A DNA stretch of 64,000 bases from Tetrahymena elliotti 4EA (Eukaryota; Ciliophora; Oligohymenophorea; Hymenostomatida; Tetrahymenidae). Of this stretch, positions 1 to 13,786 are shown one piece after another (the stretch's first letter is position 1; every line of letters begins with the position of its first letter). The translations under genes were made by a program, and so were the position numbers. The notes under the pieces were generated by a model that was given only the letters and a program-made list of their open reading frames with translations, did not search any database and was not told the DNA's origin. The stretch covers positions 366,760-430,759 of the forward strand of contig JH720350.1 in the NCBI GenBank assembly GCA_000231825.2, written 5' to 3'.

Positions 1-1163
1 TAGTTAAGCAGATACTATTCATATGTATCTATCAAAAACTTACTGAAATCTTTTAAATTTGTTTTAAAAAGATAAAACAATCTATTTTTTAAAACCAAAA
101 AACTTATAATTTTATAAATATTTCAGTAAATCAAATACTAACTCACTACATTTATTTTTTCTCTAAATTATAAAGTTAAATGTTTTTTTTGTATCTTTCT
201 CAATCACTTTATAACTTTATAGAATTTAATTTATCAGTTGACAATAAAAGATAAATTTTGGTTTTTGAATCTTCAATTATTATTTTAAATTGTTAAAATT
301 AAGAATAAAAAATTAATTCAAATTCATAAAAAAAATGTAAACTTTTAGATAAAATAATGAAATATTTGAATCATGGATTTTTTTGGAAAATTTCCTCAAT
401 ATTAATTTGATTCCCAAAATTATTCTATGAAAGAGAGTCATCTATTTCTTTTTTTAAAAAAAAAACTAAAATTTTTTAATAAATAATTTATATAATCAAA
501 ATATGTTATGTGAGAATTATTGTTTATATTTTTAAAATTTTGTTTTTTTAAATTAAATCTTAATAAATTTTGAAGTAAAATTTATCTGTGAATAAGCAAA
601 AAAAAATTATACTGTAAAAGCTCCTTAATGGTACACACCATTATGCTTCTTGGACCAAAAATTAAATAATGGGCCAATATCTAATCTACCATAAACAAGC
701 TTTTAAGTGTTTGTTTAATGCAAGTCATTTTATACTATGAATAATATCTTGAAATAATGTTATTTTTTTTATTTCAAAAATTTTCAGATCTCTTTTAATT
801 ATTTTTCAAAATAAATTAAATAATTGAAGAAATTTAAAAATGAAGTTTACAATTTTTTTCTGAAATAGCACAAATGTATTTTTTAAACTCTAAAGGGATA
901 TTTGATTAAAATACGTGTTAATTTTGATAAAAATGATTGATGATTTTTTTTTAATTTTAAATGAAAAAAAAAACATAATTGAGTTTTTAAGATCAAAGAA
1001 AATAAATTCAAATTTAAATCTGAATATAATTTAAAAAACTGAATGAAAATATTTCTATTGAGTAATGCTCAAAATTTAAAGCAATAAAATAATTTGAAAA
1101 AGATAAATAAAATACTTGATTAATACTAAATTTAAATTAAAGAGAAATTTTTTGATTTTAAAA
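1..1163. other. AT-rich intergenic sequence
   Basis: No gene is supported. The sequence is dominated by A/T runs. The one compositionally different patch is about 610-740, which is richer in G+C and holds two short self-complementary segments: AATGGT/ACCATT near 627-642 and a TGG-CC/GG-CCA pairing near 650-680. It lies downstream of the minus-strand gene that ends at 1164, so it could be a 3' flank or a small RNA. Nothing here allows an identification. Confidence 0.6.
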
Positions 1164-3923
1164 TCAAAAACGCCTAACAAGATTGCCTTAATGTAGATTT
1201 TGTATTCCCTCTGTTGCTTTAAGGATGTATTCTTAACGAGGAGTTTTTTATGAGGCTTGATTAGCTTAGTCATAGGATTTTTATATGGAGTTCATGTAGA
1301 TGAGGAAACAAAATCTTTTTATGATGTTTGCATAAATGATTGATAAGCCCTGGTTGGATTCAGAATCAATATTAATTTGGAAGCATTTTTTGTAAAAATG
1401 AATGTATTCAAATTAATCTTTAATTATTTCTGTGTTTGAGTTTTTAATTAAGAAAAATAGAAGATTGTAATGAGCTATGGAAAAGTAATCGTATTAAACT
1501 TCTTTATTTGAATTATTTCTTCTACGAGCAGAAATTTTTATCTTATTTACAATATTTAAAATTTCTGAGATGACCATGCTTGGTACTCCCAAATTGTCTA
1601 GATTACACTCTTAAAACATCTTCACAACATTATACATAAATAGTTTGTTAAAATTATGAAACTTCCCATAGTTTTTTTTAATTCTTTCAATTTAAACTTC
1701 TTCCTCATCAGAATTCACCACCATAACTTCTATACCAAACTATTTTTTAGTAGGATCAGTGTTACTATAAATAGACTTAGATGTCTTGATGTTATTAAAA
1801 TCAAAATCACCTTCTACTGATCTATTTTTGAAAGACAAGTTAAAAAATTAATTGATGACAGGTAAATATTTCATTTAACTTTTGCTTTTATTTGTATTTT
1901 CTGGAATATTTTTGTTTTAATTCTAACTTTCTGCATTAGAGTCATTTAACTAATTTAGTTCATTGCCCATTTGCATAGAGTTCTCACTTAATTAAATTTC
2001 AACTTCAGTCTTTTAAATAATTTAATTATTGCTCATTTGAAAATTAAAGTTTTATTAATTTTTTTTGAATTGCAGCTCTTCTTCTTCTTCTTTCAAAATA
2101 ATCTAATGTTTATTTTCAATTTCTTTTTTCACACTCACGCAAGAGTCTTTTTATTATTTAAATTCATTCTTGCACAAGTCCTCATTTTTCTTATCTGCCA
2201 AAGCATTTAAATTTTGCTCAAGCAAAGTTTGTAATCTGCTCTTCGTTTTTATTTTTTTAGTAGATTCAGGATTATTAGCATGTTCGCTTTTTATATTTTC
2301 AATCAAATTTTTATTTTGAACTTGGTTTTTGAGGGTTAAATCTTCTTATTTACTCTGAATAGCAATTTAACTATGTCTGCTGTAAAATATTTTAGTTTAA
2401 CGCAGGATATCAAGAGCATTTATTTGCTCTTTTTTGATCAAATTATATTATTAAGAGGGGTTCTTTTGTAAATCTTGATTATTATTTAAGCTGAGAGTAG
2501 ATTCTTAGGTTTAGGTATAATTAAATGATGATGATGGAAAATTAAGTAAAGAAGATTTATTACTTTCTTTTATTGGCTTATTACTACTGTTTGAAGCAAA
2601 AATATTTCTTTAAATAGGGGAATTGATATGCTAAGTAGGATTGATTTTCAATTTTTCAGAATCTAAAAAATATTTTTACATGTCTTTGTGAATTTATGAT
2701 GATTAAATAATGAATGAACATACATTTAAAATTTCAATTCTTTTTAAATGATTATTATGGAATATTTTTTCTTTTTAATTTAAAAAACTCTATAAAAAAT
2801 CATCAGCCTTTTATTATCTCTATTCAACAGGGTAGTTAGAATCCCCAAAAATCCAGTGAGAGCTGTTTACAAATCTATTTCTCACACCAAATGTTTCGAA
2901 ATGTATTCCTTCTAATATAACATCTTTGCTTTGTAAGTAAGTCTCATTATTTTCTTCTCCTTCATTCTATGATTAGTCCTTAATTGCCATTCTTTCATAA
3001 TATTTGCTCCTTTTTTATCTCTCTTTTGTCTTTTTTTAAATTTTCTCTGTCTTTTTTTTGCTAAACGAAAATTTTAAATTTTACGCTGAATCATCGCTTT
3101 CATACTCAATTTTACTGTATTATTTTAAATTTTTAGTAGAATCATTTAGACCTGTTGACTCTAATTTTATTTTTTTATATATATTCTATGCCTAATTAAT
3201 TTAAATTTCTTATTGTTCATGCTCATTGATATTTTGTATTAAATCTGATTTAAAACTACTCAAGCTAAATGATTTATCTGGGTCTACTTCTTAATCAAAT
3301 TGAAATAAGTCTTATTTGATATATTCCTACTTGGTGTATGTGTTTTTTTAGTTCTTGATTTGATTATCGTCTTATTCTTTTTTTAAGGAGTAAAACGAGA
3401 GTTCTTTCTTTTCTTTGATAGGACTGTTTAGATTTTTGGACTAAACTTTCTAATTCATAGAATATTTGTCTTTACTATCTGAATAATTCTTATTCAATAC
3501 TTTTATCTGAGCTTCTTTACTACAATTCTCAATATTCATCAATTAAGAAGAATTATTCTACATTATTGATTTGGTCTAATGATCATTATATATATCTGAT
3601 GAGCTAGTGAAATTACTAGGTTATTCTAAACTACAGTTGAAGTCCCAAAAAATGTGGGTTGCTTCAAAAATATTGTATTATTCCTCAAATATTCTTTGGC
3701 AAACTTCTATCTTTTATGCTGAATAATTATTATGGTTATTAATATATGGAATGATCTTGTATGATGCGCGCTACTAAAGTGGTAACTTAATAGGTTCGTA
3801 TTCACCAGGAAACAATTCAGTAATTATAAACTAATCTATTTCAGTTATTCTTTAGAGTTAAGCAATTCTATATTTAGAAATTTCATTTTAACAAGGGGTT
3901 TCCCTTTGTGTTAGACTTTTCAT
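1164..3923 (-). CDS. Unrecognised 919-residue hydrophilic protein, single exon
   Basis: With TAA/TAG read as Gln there is one uninterrupted frame from ATG (complement of 3921-3923) to TGA (complement of 1164-1166), 920 codons with no intron. I do not recognise a family. The N-terminal ~170 residues look globular, beginning MKSLTQRETPCQNEISKYRI and including a segment with LFPGEYEPIKLPLQQR. A second aromatic-rich stretch around residues 350-370 contains GIHFETFGVRNRFVNSSHWIFG. The middle is Gln/Asn/Lys-rich, low-complexity and likely disordered or coiled coil. The C-terminal ~230 residues are again more ordered and end in a basic tail. There is no signal peptide or obvious membrane span. The next gene upstream on the same strand ends at 6735, so this is an independent unit. 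The long frame in AT-rich DNA makes the gene call strong; the function is unknown. Confidence 0.85.
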
Positions 3924-6734
3924 GTATTTTTACTCTTTTATTTTAATAGAATTAATTTTTGTTAATATGCCTTTTATAATATCTTACAATTATTTTTGTG
4001 AATTAGACTATAAAAATATATACTATTCTTTTAAGTAAGAGCAACTTAACAACTAAACAGAGAATGTAGAGTAGATATAGATTATTTATGTGGCAATATC
4101 TTGCAAAAAAGGCTCGTTTAATAGGCTTTACTTCAAACTTAATAAGATTTGATATAATCTTGTATTAATTGATCACTTAAAAATTGTTAATTAATTTAAT
4201 AAATATATTTATATATATTATTCTTACAGCCAGAGTATTATGATAACAACTAACTAATCTAATTGATAACTTTTATGAATTGTATCTATGAATTTATTTT
4301 TTACAAGAAATTCAAATAATTAATCACTCACCCAATAACAATCATTGCAAATCTAATTTTGCTCTTTGCCTTTTTAAAGGAGAGTAGTTTAATAATGAAT
4401 TTCTTCAAATTCATTTTTAAATTAAATAACATTAAATTTTATAAAAATTATGATTACACCTATTCCAAAAATGCAGATGTTATCCTTATCTTTGTAGAAA
4501 AAAATTCGAAATTACAAAGGATTAAAAACAATAAAAAGTAATTTTTTATAATAGCTAAATGAAAAAAGCCCTTTTTAAATTTAGTTAGAGTTTTAGAAGA
4601 TTATTTGGTTTGGTTTGATTTTTTTATTGTTTCTAATTAATGCTCTTTATAACTAAATTAAATGTTATTTTCCTATACTCTTAATCATTAATTCTGAATA
4701 ATTTTTAAGGGTGTAAATTAGTACTTGTAATAAGCAATAAATTCTAAAATAGAAAAATGTTTAATCAATTTTATCAAATAAATAAATATTTCATCTTTGG
4801 TGAGATTGCAGATATTTTTGTATGAATGGTAGAGCACTTCCCAATTATTATCAATCAATTAGCGTTGCAAATTAATTTCAAGTAATTATCTTTTTTCTTA
4901 ATTTAATAGAAAGAAACAACCTAATTATTTGAATCATTTAACACTTGTGGAATCTGCTATTAACTTAGAATCCTTAATTAAGAATATTGATTAAATTAAT
5001 TGTGAGGGAATATTAAATAAATAAATACCTTCTTTGATAGTGTATAGACTTACAATATTTAGTTACATTTTCTTATGTAATCTCTTGTAACTCAAGATCT
5101 AGAAAATTAATACTGTACTCATTCCAATTCTAATTTTGTCTACAAAGAATTATAATAAGTGATTGTTTAATTGATGAAAATAAGATAATCAATAGAATAA
5201 TATTTTGCTTAGTAGATTTTGGAAGAAGACTTAAAAATATCTAATATCTCTTCTCTTAGTGCAAAAATCAAATCAAATATCTTGTAAGCATCCTCAATTA
5301 ATTGGCACTAGCTCGTCATCAGAGTGCATGTAAGTATTCAAATCAAGTGAATTTTATCTTACAGTTGATTAAAATTTTAAAACTCAGTGTAATCTGATGA
5401 TTTTTAAAAAATATTTGCCAAAAAAATATTGAATAACGAGCAAACTAACTTATTACTATTTTAGGAATAAATAAATAATTTAATAAAAAATTTAACTTCT
5501 AATTTGTAAAAAAAAGATATATATTAATGCAAATAGTTATTGTTACTCTGATAAAAATAAAAATTTTTTGCTTGTTAGTCTTTAAGATTAAAGCTCTTAC
5601 TCTAAATCATACAGAAAATTTTAATGTTAAACTTATTTCAGAATTAATCAAATTTTTGGCAATTACTAAATTAAAAACATCGTTCTGTCTATTTTTGTTC
5701 TTGCACAAAATTTTAATGGCTTATAAAAAAACACAGAAAATTATTTTATCATAATACCTAAATGAATCAAATCATTCCTCACCTGTTATGAAGCAAGTTA
5801 ATCTAAAAATTTTCTTATTTATTCTAAAGAAATAAAAAATATAAGCATTGAATACTCGTAGACTCCTTCCATAATTTTTATGATTAATGAGATAGTTTAA
5901 TAGCTTAGGAGGAAAAATAATCCAAAATTTAAAAAATGCAAAAAAATATATAAATTCCTCAATAAACTAATTATAATAAAAGATAGTTAATTTTATATTT
6001 TATCATAACGAGAAATGTAAGAAATGTGGGATGAATCAATTTCAAACTTACCCAATAAAAAAATTAATTAACTTTGGAAATATATTTCTCAAAAAATTTT
6101 TGCTTCATTAATTTTATAGTAAGAGATAAATTGAAAGAAGAAACTTTTCTTAATTTTATTATGTATGTTTTTTATTTATCTCTGCTTTATGCTTGCAACA
6201 AAGAAATTTATTAAAATAAAAAAGCTTATTAAACTTAATAATTTTCGTTGTTGCCCATATTATTTATCTATGTTTGCAACTATGAAATTATTTAATGTAA
6301 AAATGCTAATTTAACTTTATTATTTTTCTAAATTAACGTCATCTCTAAAGTAAAATGAAAAAGATAAAGTGATTCTTCAATTTTACATCATTTATGTTAA
6401 ATAAACAAAAAAATATTTCCAACAAAAATATGAGGTATCATTTAAAAAAGGTAATCTTTTCTTTAAAATTTTGTATAGTGAAATTAAAAAAAGTAATGAT
6501 TTAGGTATTAATTAATAATTAATTAGAATAGGCAAGGTAAGTAAGTCTAGAAGCAAAGAGAAATATATAAATTAACAAGTCAATAAATAAAATGAATAGA
6601 AATTAAGCTTCATTTAGCTTATAATTAAAAGTGTATAAAATTAAAATAAATTTTATTTGAAATATTGCAAAAACTTTATAGTTTGCTTGATAATATTAAA
6701 GTTGCTTTCATATTTGTAAGCATTTTTAAAAATA
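3924..6734. other. Intergenic region between two minus-strand genes
   Basis: This 2.8 kb stretch is mostly AT-rich and non-coding in appearance. The exception is a plus-strand patch around 4822-5391, listed separately. It should contain the promoter of the gene starting at 3923, but no recognisable regulatory motif can be pointed to. Confidence 0.5.
4822..5391 (+). CDS. Possible small gene or gene relic
   Basis: Several plus-strand segments read like protein under the ciliate code. An ATG at 4822 opens with MNGRALPNYYQSISVANQFQ. A segment about 4910-5040 contains LTLVESAINLESLIKNID. A longer segment about 5040-5330 contains YKELQQVIVQLMKIRQSIEQ. The last is followed by a GTAAGT...TTACAG stretch of 35 bases (5331-5365) that would splice to a short tail ending at TGA near 5391. 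The three segments are in different frames, and the gaps between them are shorter than normal Tetrahymena introns. No single intact model could be built. It is either a small multi-exon gene with unusual introns or a decayed gene. No homology is recognised. Confidence 0.25.
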
Positions 6735-9700
6735 TCACTCCTGATAATTTTTATTTTAAGCTTATATTTTGAGTGACTAGTACGTATTTAATATGTAGTT
6801 TTAGTAGTTATTGTGGTAATTCTTTTCTTTTATGTATAATAAAGATAAAATTATTATTATTGCAAATAATAACTGAGGCATAGTCAAAAATTTTAACAGA
6901 GAGTTAGCTTTTTCTATGTCAAATAGATAAGAAAACTCATCAGCAAATAGAGATGAATAAGAAGTATCCTATGGTCTTACACTTAAGCCTACTATAAAGT
7001 TGAAGAAAAAAGTAAAAATCAACATATTTAGACAAAAGAGTTCATTAATCGATTTAAATTAAATGTAGTTCAGTAAAGAGACGTATTAATATTTTCTATC
7101 TTCTACTGCTTAATTAACAGCTAAATGCAAACAGTTTATTATGAGAGCAATTACATAAATTGATGGCTAAAGAATAGAGTTACTAATAACTAAGTAATTA
7201 GTTGTAATTAAAAAGATACTTCTTTGAAATAGCCACGATGCTGTTAATATTGATACCATCCATTCTTTCTCCTTTGTTTCATTTTACTAGCAAGCTTTTG
7301 TATTTTTTTCTATAATCCTTAAAAATTATTCATTTTTCACTGCACCATTACCTTAATTAACATCTCCATTATGGATATTTTCAATTTTATTACTTACTAT
7401 CTCATTTTATATCTCCTCTACAATTACAATTTTTTATTTTAACTCCAGGTTTTCTTAAATTACTTGTTTACTTATTTATGGTACTACTTCAGGATAGATT
7501 GTGCTAATATTGTGCTTTTTTAATTATCCTTTATGCTCTCTTTAATATGAAACTGATAAGAGCTTTTGATATGTCAGTGAAAAAACCTATACTAATGCTT
7601 GAATGACTAGCTGGCTGATCACTAAAGTGAAATTGAGATATGAAATCTGAAGAGGCTCAACTATTTTAGAGCTAGTAAAACAAAAATTATATTGATCATC
7701 CAGATAAATAATGGTTTTTAATTAAAACATAATAATAATAAACATTTGATTAAAGAATATCATGAAATATTTCTTTTCCTCAAAGAAATGGAATTCTATT
7801 TATTAGAAACAAGAAAAAATGAAAAGGATCATTAAGGTATTAGCTTACATTAGGATTGATGTAAAAAGAGACACAATGAGGCTGCTTAAAAAAGTGTTTT
7901 CTGAAGTAAATTAATTTAATGTTGATAAAAATTAATCATCGTCCAGAATATAATATAAAACAACAAAATCTGTTGTTAAAATTAAAATCTCTATTAATAA
8001 AATTAATAAAAACTGCTAATTTTAGTTTAATTTTTCATTATTTTCTATATTTTCGCTGATTTCATCAATCAGCTATGCCTTTTTTACCATACCTAAAACC
8101 TATTTTCTATAGCCATTCCATCTGTATTCAGAAAATATTAGCGAAATGAAAGGTTTGTTAGGTTTTAGCGAATAGGATTGATAGCTTTGTGATAATTTTA
8201 TGATAATTAGTATGAATAGAAATAAAAATAAATGTCCTGAATAAGCAATATATCCGCTCTATGCATTTAAAAATACTTCATTTAAGAATTTATTAGTACT
8301 AAGAGATGTAGGATGGTTATATAACTGAATAATTGAGTAGAGAAATATCAGAATTCCAATAAAACTGATATTTAAAAAAAAGTAATTTAATTCAAAATAG
8401 GCCTACTACATCATGGTAAAATAGGTGGGATAAGATCCCTTAAAAATCTAAAAACTAAAAAGATTGCTAAGAATATTGTAAATATTTTTATAATATTTTC
8501 TCATCTAATAAACCATTTTATGTTAATGTTTCTTTTAAAATTAGATTAGCTTATTAATATCAGAAGCACGTCTCATATAACTATCTTTTTCATAATCATT
8601 AAGCACTCTAATCTTTGAATTAAAATTTGATTGTTTAAAATTATTTTTATTAATAAATGATTCTGTATTTTAATCGCTATGCACAAAAATAGCTTATCTT
8701 TATCTGGCATTTTTTTATAAAACATTTTAAGAGTTTATTTATTCAGCAGCATCTTCATTTTTTAATTAAGTGTTTTCAATATTACTGTCTGATTTTATAA
8801 AGTTAGTTTTAGAGTTGTTTTCAATCGTCAATTCCTCATAATCAGAAGTAGATTTCTATTTTTTTAACTTTTAAGACTCAGAAATACTTGCTGCTTTTTA
8901 ATATGGTTTTAATATCGATTTCTTCACAATTTAATCTTAAGAAGAATTTTAACTTTCCATTACTTTTTGATTATTCACTAAATCCTTTACTTTTGCTTTA
9001 GGGTCAAAAAAGAAATAATCATCTCCTTCAGCAAAGTAAAGCTTCTTTTATTACATTTAATTTGATTGAACTGCTAATAAATTCTATGAAGTTTTGTTTA
9101 TACTATCTTAGATATTAGATTGCTAAAGCATAGGTGATCTAGATCTTTTTATTGGAATACCATTTTTTGACTCGAAACCTTTTGTATCACTGTGCTACTC
9201 TATGTCATTTTCCTTCTATCTCTAAATTTATGAAATCAAATCAGTATTTTTTTTATTTTATAATACTGGCTAAATATTAAGAGTGTTGCTTTATCCGAAA
9301 ATTGATATTTTTAGTCCGTCTTATTATTATTCATTATAAGGTGAAGATAGTGATAAATCTTTACTCAGTTATTGTTCTTGTCTAGCAAAATTCCTTTTAT
9401 GCCTACCTCTAGAGTAATTCCTCTCAGAATTGTATTGAGGACTATCATAAATTTTATCCTAATATGGGTCTTGTTATGAAATTTAGCTATCCGCATTTAT
9501 ACTTTTGTTATCTTAATTTCTGTTTTTGTTATTATTATTGTTATTTGCAAAGTATTATGTGGGGCTAATATGCTCATATGATTTAACACTTTCACATTCA
9601 CTAAGTCTCTAAATATTTGGCACATTTATATTTTAAACATTAATTTTTGGCCTATTGAAATTTAAATGATTATTAATCTATCCTTCTTGATTTTCTTGTG

Positions 9701-9797
9701 TATGATTTAATTCAGATAGTGTTTTTGTTTGTTAAAGCAAATTTGTTTCTGTCAAATAGGTATCCTGAAGTTCTTTTTTTGGGATATTTAATTTCAT
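6735..9797 (-). CDS. Multi-pass membrane protein, possibly TMC-like, 1020 residues
   Basis: A single uninterrupted frame runs from ATG (complement of 9795-9797) to TGA (complement of 6735-6737), 1021 codons. The first ~390 residues are hydrophilic, rich in Asn, Ser and Gln. The rest carries about eight to ten hydrophobic segments, for example around F-FLNISFIGILIFLYSII, HLFLFLFILIIIK, LLILLIEILILTTDFVVLYY, a segment with FFNQMFIIIMFQLK, and LTMPQLLFAIIIILSLLYIK near the C-terminus. A charged cytoplasmic-looking loop with many Glu and Lys sits between the two membrane blocks. The order of short loop motifs, the large middle loop and the final span followed by a short amphipathic tail resemble transmembrane channel-like (TMC) proteins, which are known in ciliates, but no diagnostic TMC signature is certain. 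It could equally be a ciliate-specific transporter. It is divergent from the kinesin gene starting at 10707. Confidence 0.7.
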
Positions 9798-10706
9798 ATT
9801 TGCAGATCCCTTTATTATTTATTTATAAGTGCTTAAAAAGTTTTAACTATTTATATTATTTCTTTTGTGCAAGAGGATTAAATCCTGATAAAAATATTTA
9901 AATGAGAAGAAAATTTGTAAATTTTTTAATTATAAGAAACTGCGAGTAAATTAAATCTTTAAAATAGATTGGTTTATTTGTAATCATTATAAAAAATTTC
10001 ATTACAACGTCTAATTAAATATTCCCTAAATACTTATATGCTAAGCTATTTGATTAAATTACATGAAATGAATTGAATTACAAATAAATTGCAAATAATA
10101 GTAACTATTTAGTATAAACTAATCAAAAAATACAAGTTTCTAAAGGTGGCTCAAATTTCTATGCATTATTTTCTCAAAAATATTTATAATTAATTTTTGA
10201 TGGCTACATTTTTTAATGCTAAATAAAAGGAAAAGAAACTCTTTTATTAAATAGCATAATAAGTTAAACAAAAAAATATTATCAAAAAATAATAGGGTAT
10301 TGAGTAACAGAAGTAGTCTAGGTGGCATAAATAAACATTCTAAAGAAGTATTTAATGATATTTAAAATTCTTTTTGAAAAAATATTTTATGAAATCTTAA
10401 AGTATGATCGATCAAATCATTTTAAAAATAAAATAAACAAACAAAATAATAAAAAACAAATTGTTTCTTAGATATTATTTTTGATAAGTATTGTAGTAAC
10501 TATTTCATCAAAACTAATTTGCTTAGGGTGATCTTTAAAAATTTATTCAAAGAATGTTTAATAATAATAAATATTTATTTATTTATTATAGTTGTTAGCA
10601 ATTAATTTTTTGTGCGGGTTTTTGATATTTTATTTAAATTCTAAATTTAAAATTGATATTTCTAGCTTGATTAACTAACTATATTTTGAGATACAAAATT
10701 ATATAA
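9798..10706. other. Divergent intergenic/promoter region
   Basis: About 0.9 kb separates the minus-strand membrane protein start (9797) from the plus-strand kinesin start (10707), so the stretch must hold both promoters. It is A/T homopolymer-rich. No specific motif, RNA gene or supported ORF was seen. Confidence 0.5.
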
Positions 10707-13700
10707 ATGTTTTCAAAGACGAAGAGATTTAGCGAATCTCAATAATCTTTTGAATTTCTAAATAAAAAAAAGATTTCTTTACCTCCAGCTTCTTAAAGAT
10801 TCTCAAAGTCCCCATAAAGAGAGACTTTATCTGTCAGCTTTTAGCAAGATATGTATGTTAAAATAACTCTTTCTAGAGTATTAAACTTTATTACTTTATA
10901 AACATCATTATATAGACTCCAGTAAAGAGAATCTAAAAGAAGTAACAAAAATAAGCAACCTTCTTCTCCAGTAAATTAATATTTCTCATTCATCTGATTT
11001 TACTATAAATATAATATAGTATAGCTAAGAATTATCTAAAAGCCCAACTTTAAAATCTTCATGCAAGAGAGTTAATGAAGTAGATTTCGAAGCAAAATAT
11101 TCAACTAGTAAAAATAGAATTAGTGTAAATAGTGTCAAATTTAACACAAATTCTTCACTTGTTAATGCAACTAAGGATATAAGCAAAATTGATGATATTG
11201 TTGATTAAGAAAAATAACATAGATATTCATCAGGTTAATGCCTAAAATATTCAACATAATGTGATAATGCTTGTCTAATGATAAATGAAAATCTCGAAAT
11301 GAATAAAGGAAATATAATACTTGATTAAAGCCAAAATGAAAATAAAAACCACTAAAAATGTGAGAAAAGAATAGAAGAAAAATAGGGAGAAAAAAAATCT
11401 TTAACTCGACTTTCTTAAAATAGAAAAAATGAAACCTCTTTAGATAACCCATTTAATACTTTAACAAATTCAGATTTATTTCAAAACAAAGAAAATATTT
11501 TTTGTGAACAAGAAGAAGAAGAAGAAAACTCTTCAATTCATTAAAACTAAAATGAAATTTCAAAACATAACAAAACTCTAAAAAAATTTAAAGACTTGAG
11601 ATATTAATAAAAATTTTAAAGACAGTCATTTTTAGACTAAAGCTAAGATTAGGATTAGTTATATTAAAATCTTATTGAAAGTTTGGGTTAGCATGAAAAT
11701 TAGCCTGCAAAAGATTTAAAAAGTATTTTTGATAAAGAAAAGTTAGAAATAAGAAAGTAGGATCATTAGAATGATCAAATTGAAAACTTAGATAAATTAA
11801 AATCGAATTAAGATATTTTTAAAATTGAAGGAGTTATTAGTATAGAGGATATCCAAAACCAAGAAAAAAAAGCTGAATTGAAGAATAAAAATGATGATGA
11901 GTTTTAAAATCTATCAATATGTATGAAATAACAATAAAATGAACTTAAACTACCAAATACTATTTTCTTTAATTAGAATCCATTTTAAAATTAAGAGAAA
12001 AAAGAGGAGAAAAGTTTAAAAGAAAATGAAATTATGTTGAGCTAGAAAGTCACAGAATAGAAAAACAGAATTCTAACTCTTGAAGAATTAATAGAAAAAA
12101 AGGATTAAAAAATATAATGCTTAGAAAAGGAGATATTTTAACTGAAAACGTACTATGAATTTAAAGACAAGCACTAATAAAACTATTTAAATAATATTTT
12201 AACTAATTATTTATAATTATAAGCAGACCATGAAAATCTTAGGTAAATAAAATTAAGACAATTTCATATTATAAAATATGCTTATTTTTTTTCAAAAATA
12301 GATTATAATATGAGAAAGATATTCAAACTAAGCAAGAAAATCTCATCAAATAGTATATTAGCTTTATTATTTTCTAATTTTAATTGAACACTTTTTAAAT
12401 ATTATAGGTAGGAATAAGAGTAATAGCTAAAGTTAATATAAGAGCTAAAGAGACAAATATTGTAAAAAGATAATTTTACTTTAAAAAAATTAATAAATTT
12501 TAATTACAAAAGAGAAAGTGAGAAAATTGTTGAACAACAACATGAACAAATTATTTAGTTTAGAGGAAATCTGAGAATATTCTGTAGGATAAAACCTGTT
12601 TTAGGAGGATATGAAACAGATTTAAAATATAGGGAATAGGTTTAAAACTAACTTACAATTTAAATTAATTAAAGACATAAGTAGGTTATTGAAATTAAGT
12701 AGGATGAAAATGCAAAATTTTTTTTTGATTCTGTTTTCGATATGAATAGCACTCAAGAAGATGTTTTTAACTAAACTTAGCCTTTTATATAATGTGCATT
12801 AAATGGTGATCAAATTGCTATTATTGCATATGGATAGACAGGTAGTGGAAAAACTTATACTATGGAAGGGGTTTATGATAAAGAAAATATTACTATTAAT
12901 AATTAAAGTGGAATTTTACCAAGGACAGCAGCTTATTTATTTAAGGAAAAAGAGAGAGTACATGTAAATTAATTTAATTTAAATCTTTTTTATATTTTTT
13001 ATTTTTGAAAATAAATTGAATAGATACATAGAAATCTTGTTTTTTCAGTAGGAGTCATTGAGGTTTACTGTGAAGAATTAAGAGATTTATTATAAAGTGA
13101 TGAAAAAATATAATAAAAACTAGATATCATATAATTAAACAAAAGAATTAAAGTTGTTAATTAAGTGTTTCAGGTAGTTAAAAATGCAGAGGAACTTTTA
13201 AGTGTCATTAAAAGATCTTCTATGAATAGAGTTACTGATAAAACAACCTAAAATAACAGATCTTCTAGATCACATTGTATATATTAAATAAAAATTTTTG
13301 AAAATGATCAGGAAAAAGGGGGTATAAACATTGTAGATTTAGCAGGCTCTGAAAGTTTCTATGCAACTTCAAACAAGAGAGAAGTAAATTTATGATAAAT
13401 TTTAGTTGAATACAAATTTTATTAAATTTTAAACAAAAAGTCTTCATTTATTAATAAGAGTTTAACTACTCTCAAAAGAATAATTACTATGCTTAGTGAT
13501 AGATAATTCTTAGTTTAATCTAAGATACCTTACAGAGAGAGTAAATTAACTAGACTTTTATAGGTAAAGCTTTCAATTTAATCTCATATTTACCTAAATC
13601 ATAAATAAATTGTAAAAAATTTAGGACAGTTTAGGTGGCAATTCTAAAACTTTGGTATTTGTAACTGTATGCCCCTTGGAAGAAAACTTTGTTTAAACAA

Positions 13701-13738
13701 AAGAAAGCCTTAAATTTATATCAAAGGCTACCTTTTGA
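10707..13738 (+). CDS. Kinesin-14-type C-terminal motor kinesin
   Basis: Seven exons fit in phase: 10707-10970, 11020-12242, 12302-12352, 12408-12957, 13024-13383, 13441-13563 and 13625-13738, giving 895 codons including TGA (894 residues). Residues 1-560 are Lys/Glu/Gln/Asn-rich tail with coiled-coil character. The motor follows at about 563-894, starting FRGNLRIFCRIKP, the typical kinesin-14 neck-motor junction. The P-loop reads AYGQTGSGKTYTMEG with its Gln encoded by TAG. Switch I is SSRSH, switch II is DLAGSE, then INKSLTTL and PYRESKLTRLLQ, ending at SLKFISKATF. C-terminal motors of this class usually move toward microtubule minus ends and act in spindle or ciliary microtubule organisation (family knowledge). 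The start is the first in-frame ATG after a low-complexity leader. The first ~90 residues and their intron are the weakest part. A separate short frame just downstream could be a missed tail. Confidence 0.9.
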
Positions 13739-13786
13739 TATTTGAGAGTCAATTAGTAGCTGCTATGAGTTTTTTATAAAAATAAT

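Noticed and set aside
610..740. tRNA or snRNA in the GC-richer patch
   Set aside because: Short hairpins are present, but no cloverleaf, A/B box or terminator could be assembled.
1164..9797. Apparent pseudogenes riddled with TAA/TAG stops
   Set aside because: All TAA/TAG are sense (Gln) in this code; the frames are uninterrupted from ATG to TGA and their lengths are exact multiples of three.
6735..9797. Definite assignment as a TMC mechanotransduction channel
   Set aside because: Topology and loop pattern are suggestive, but no diagnostic TMC motif could be read with certainty.
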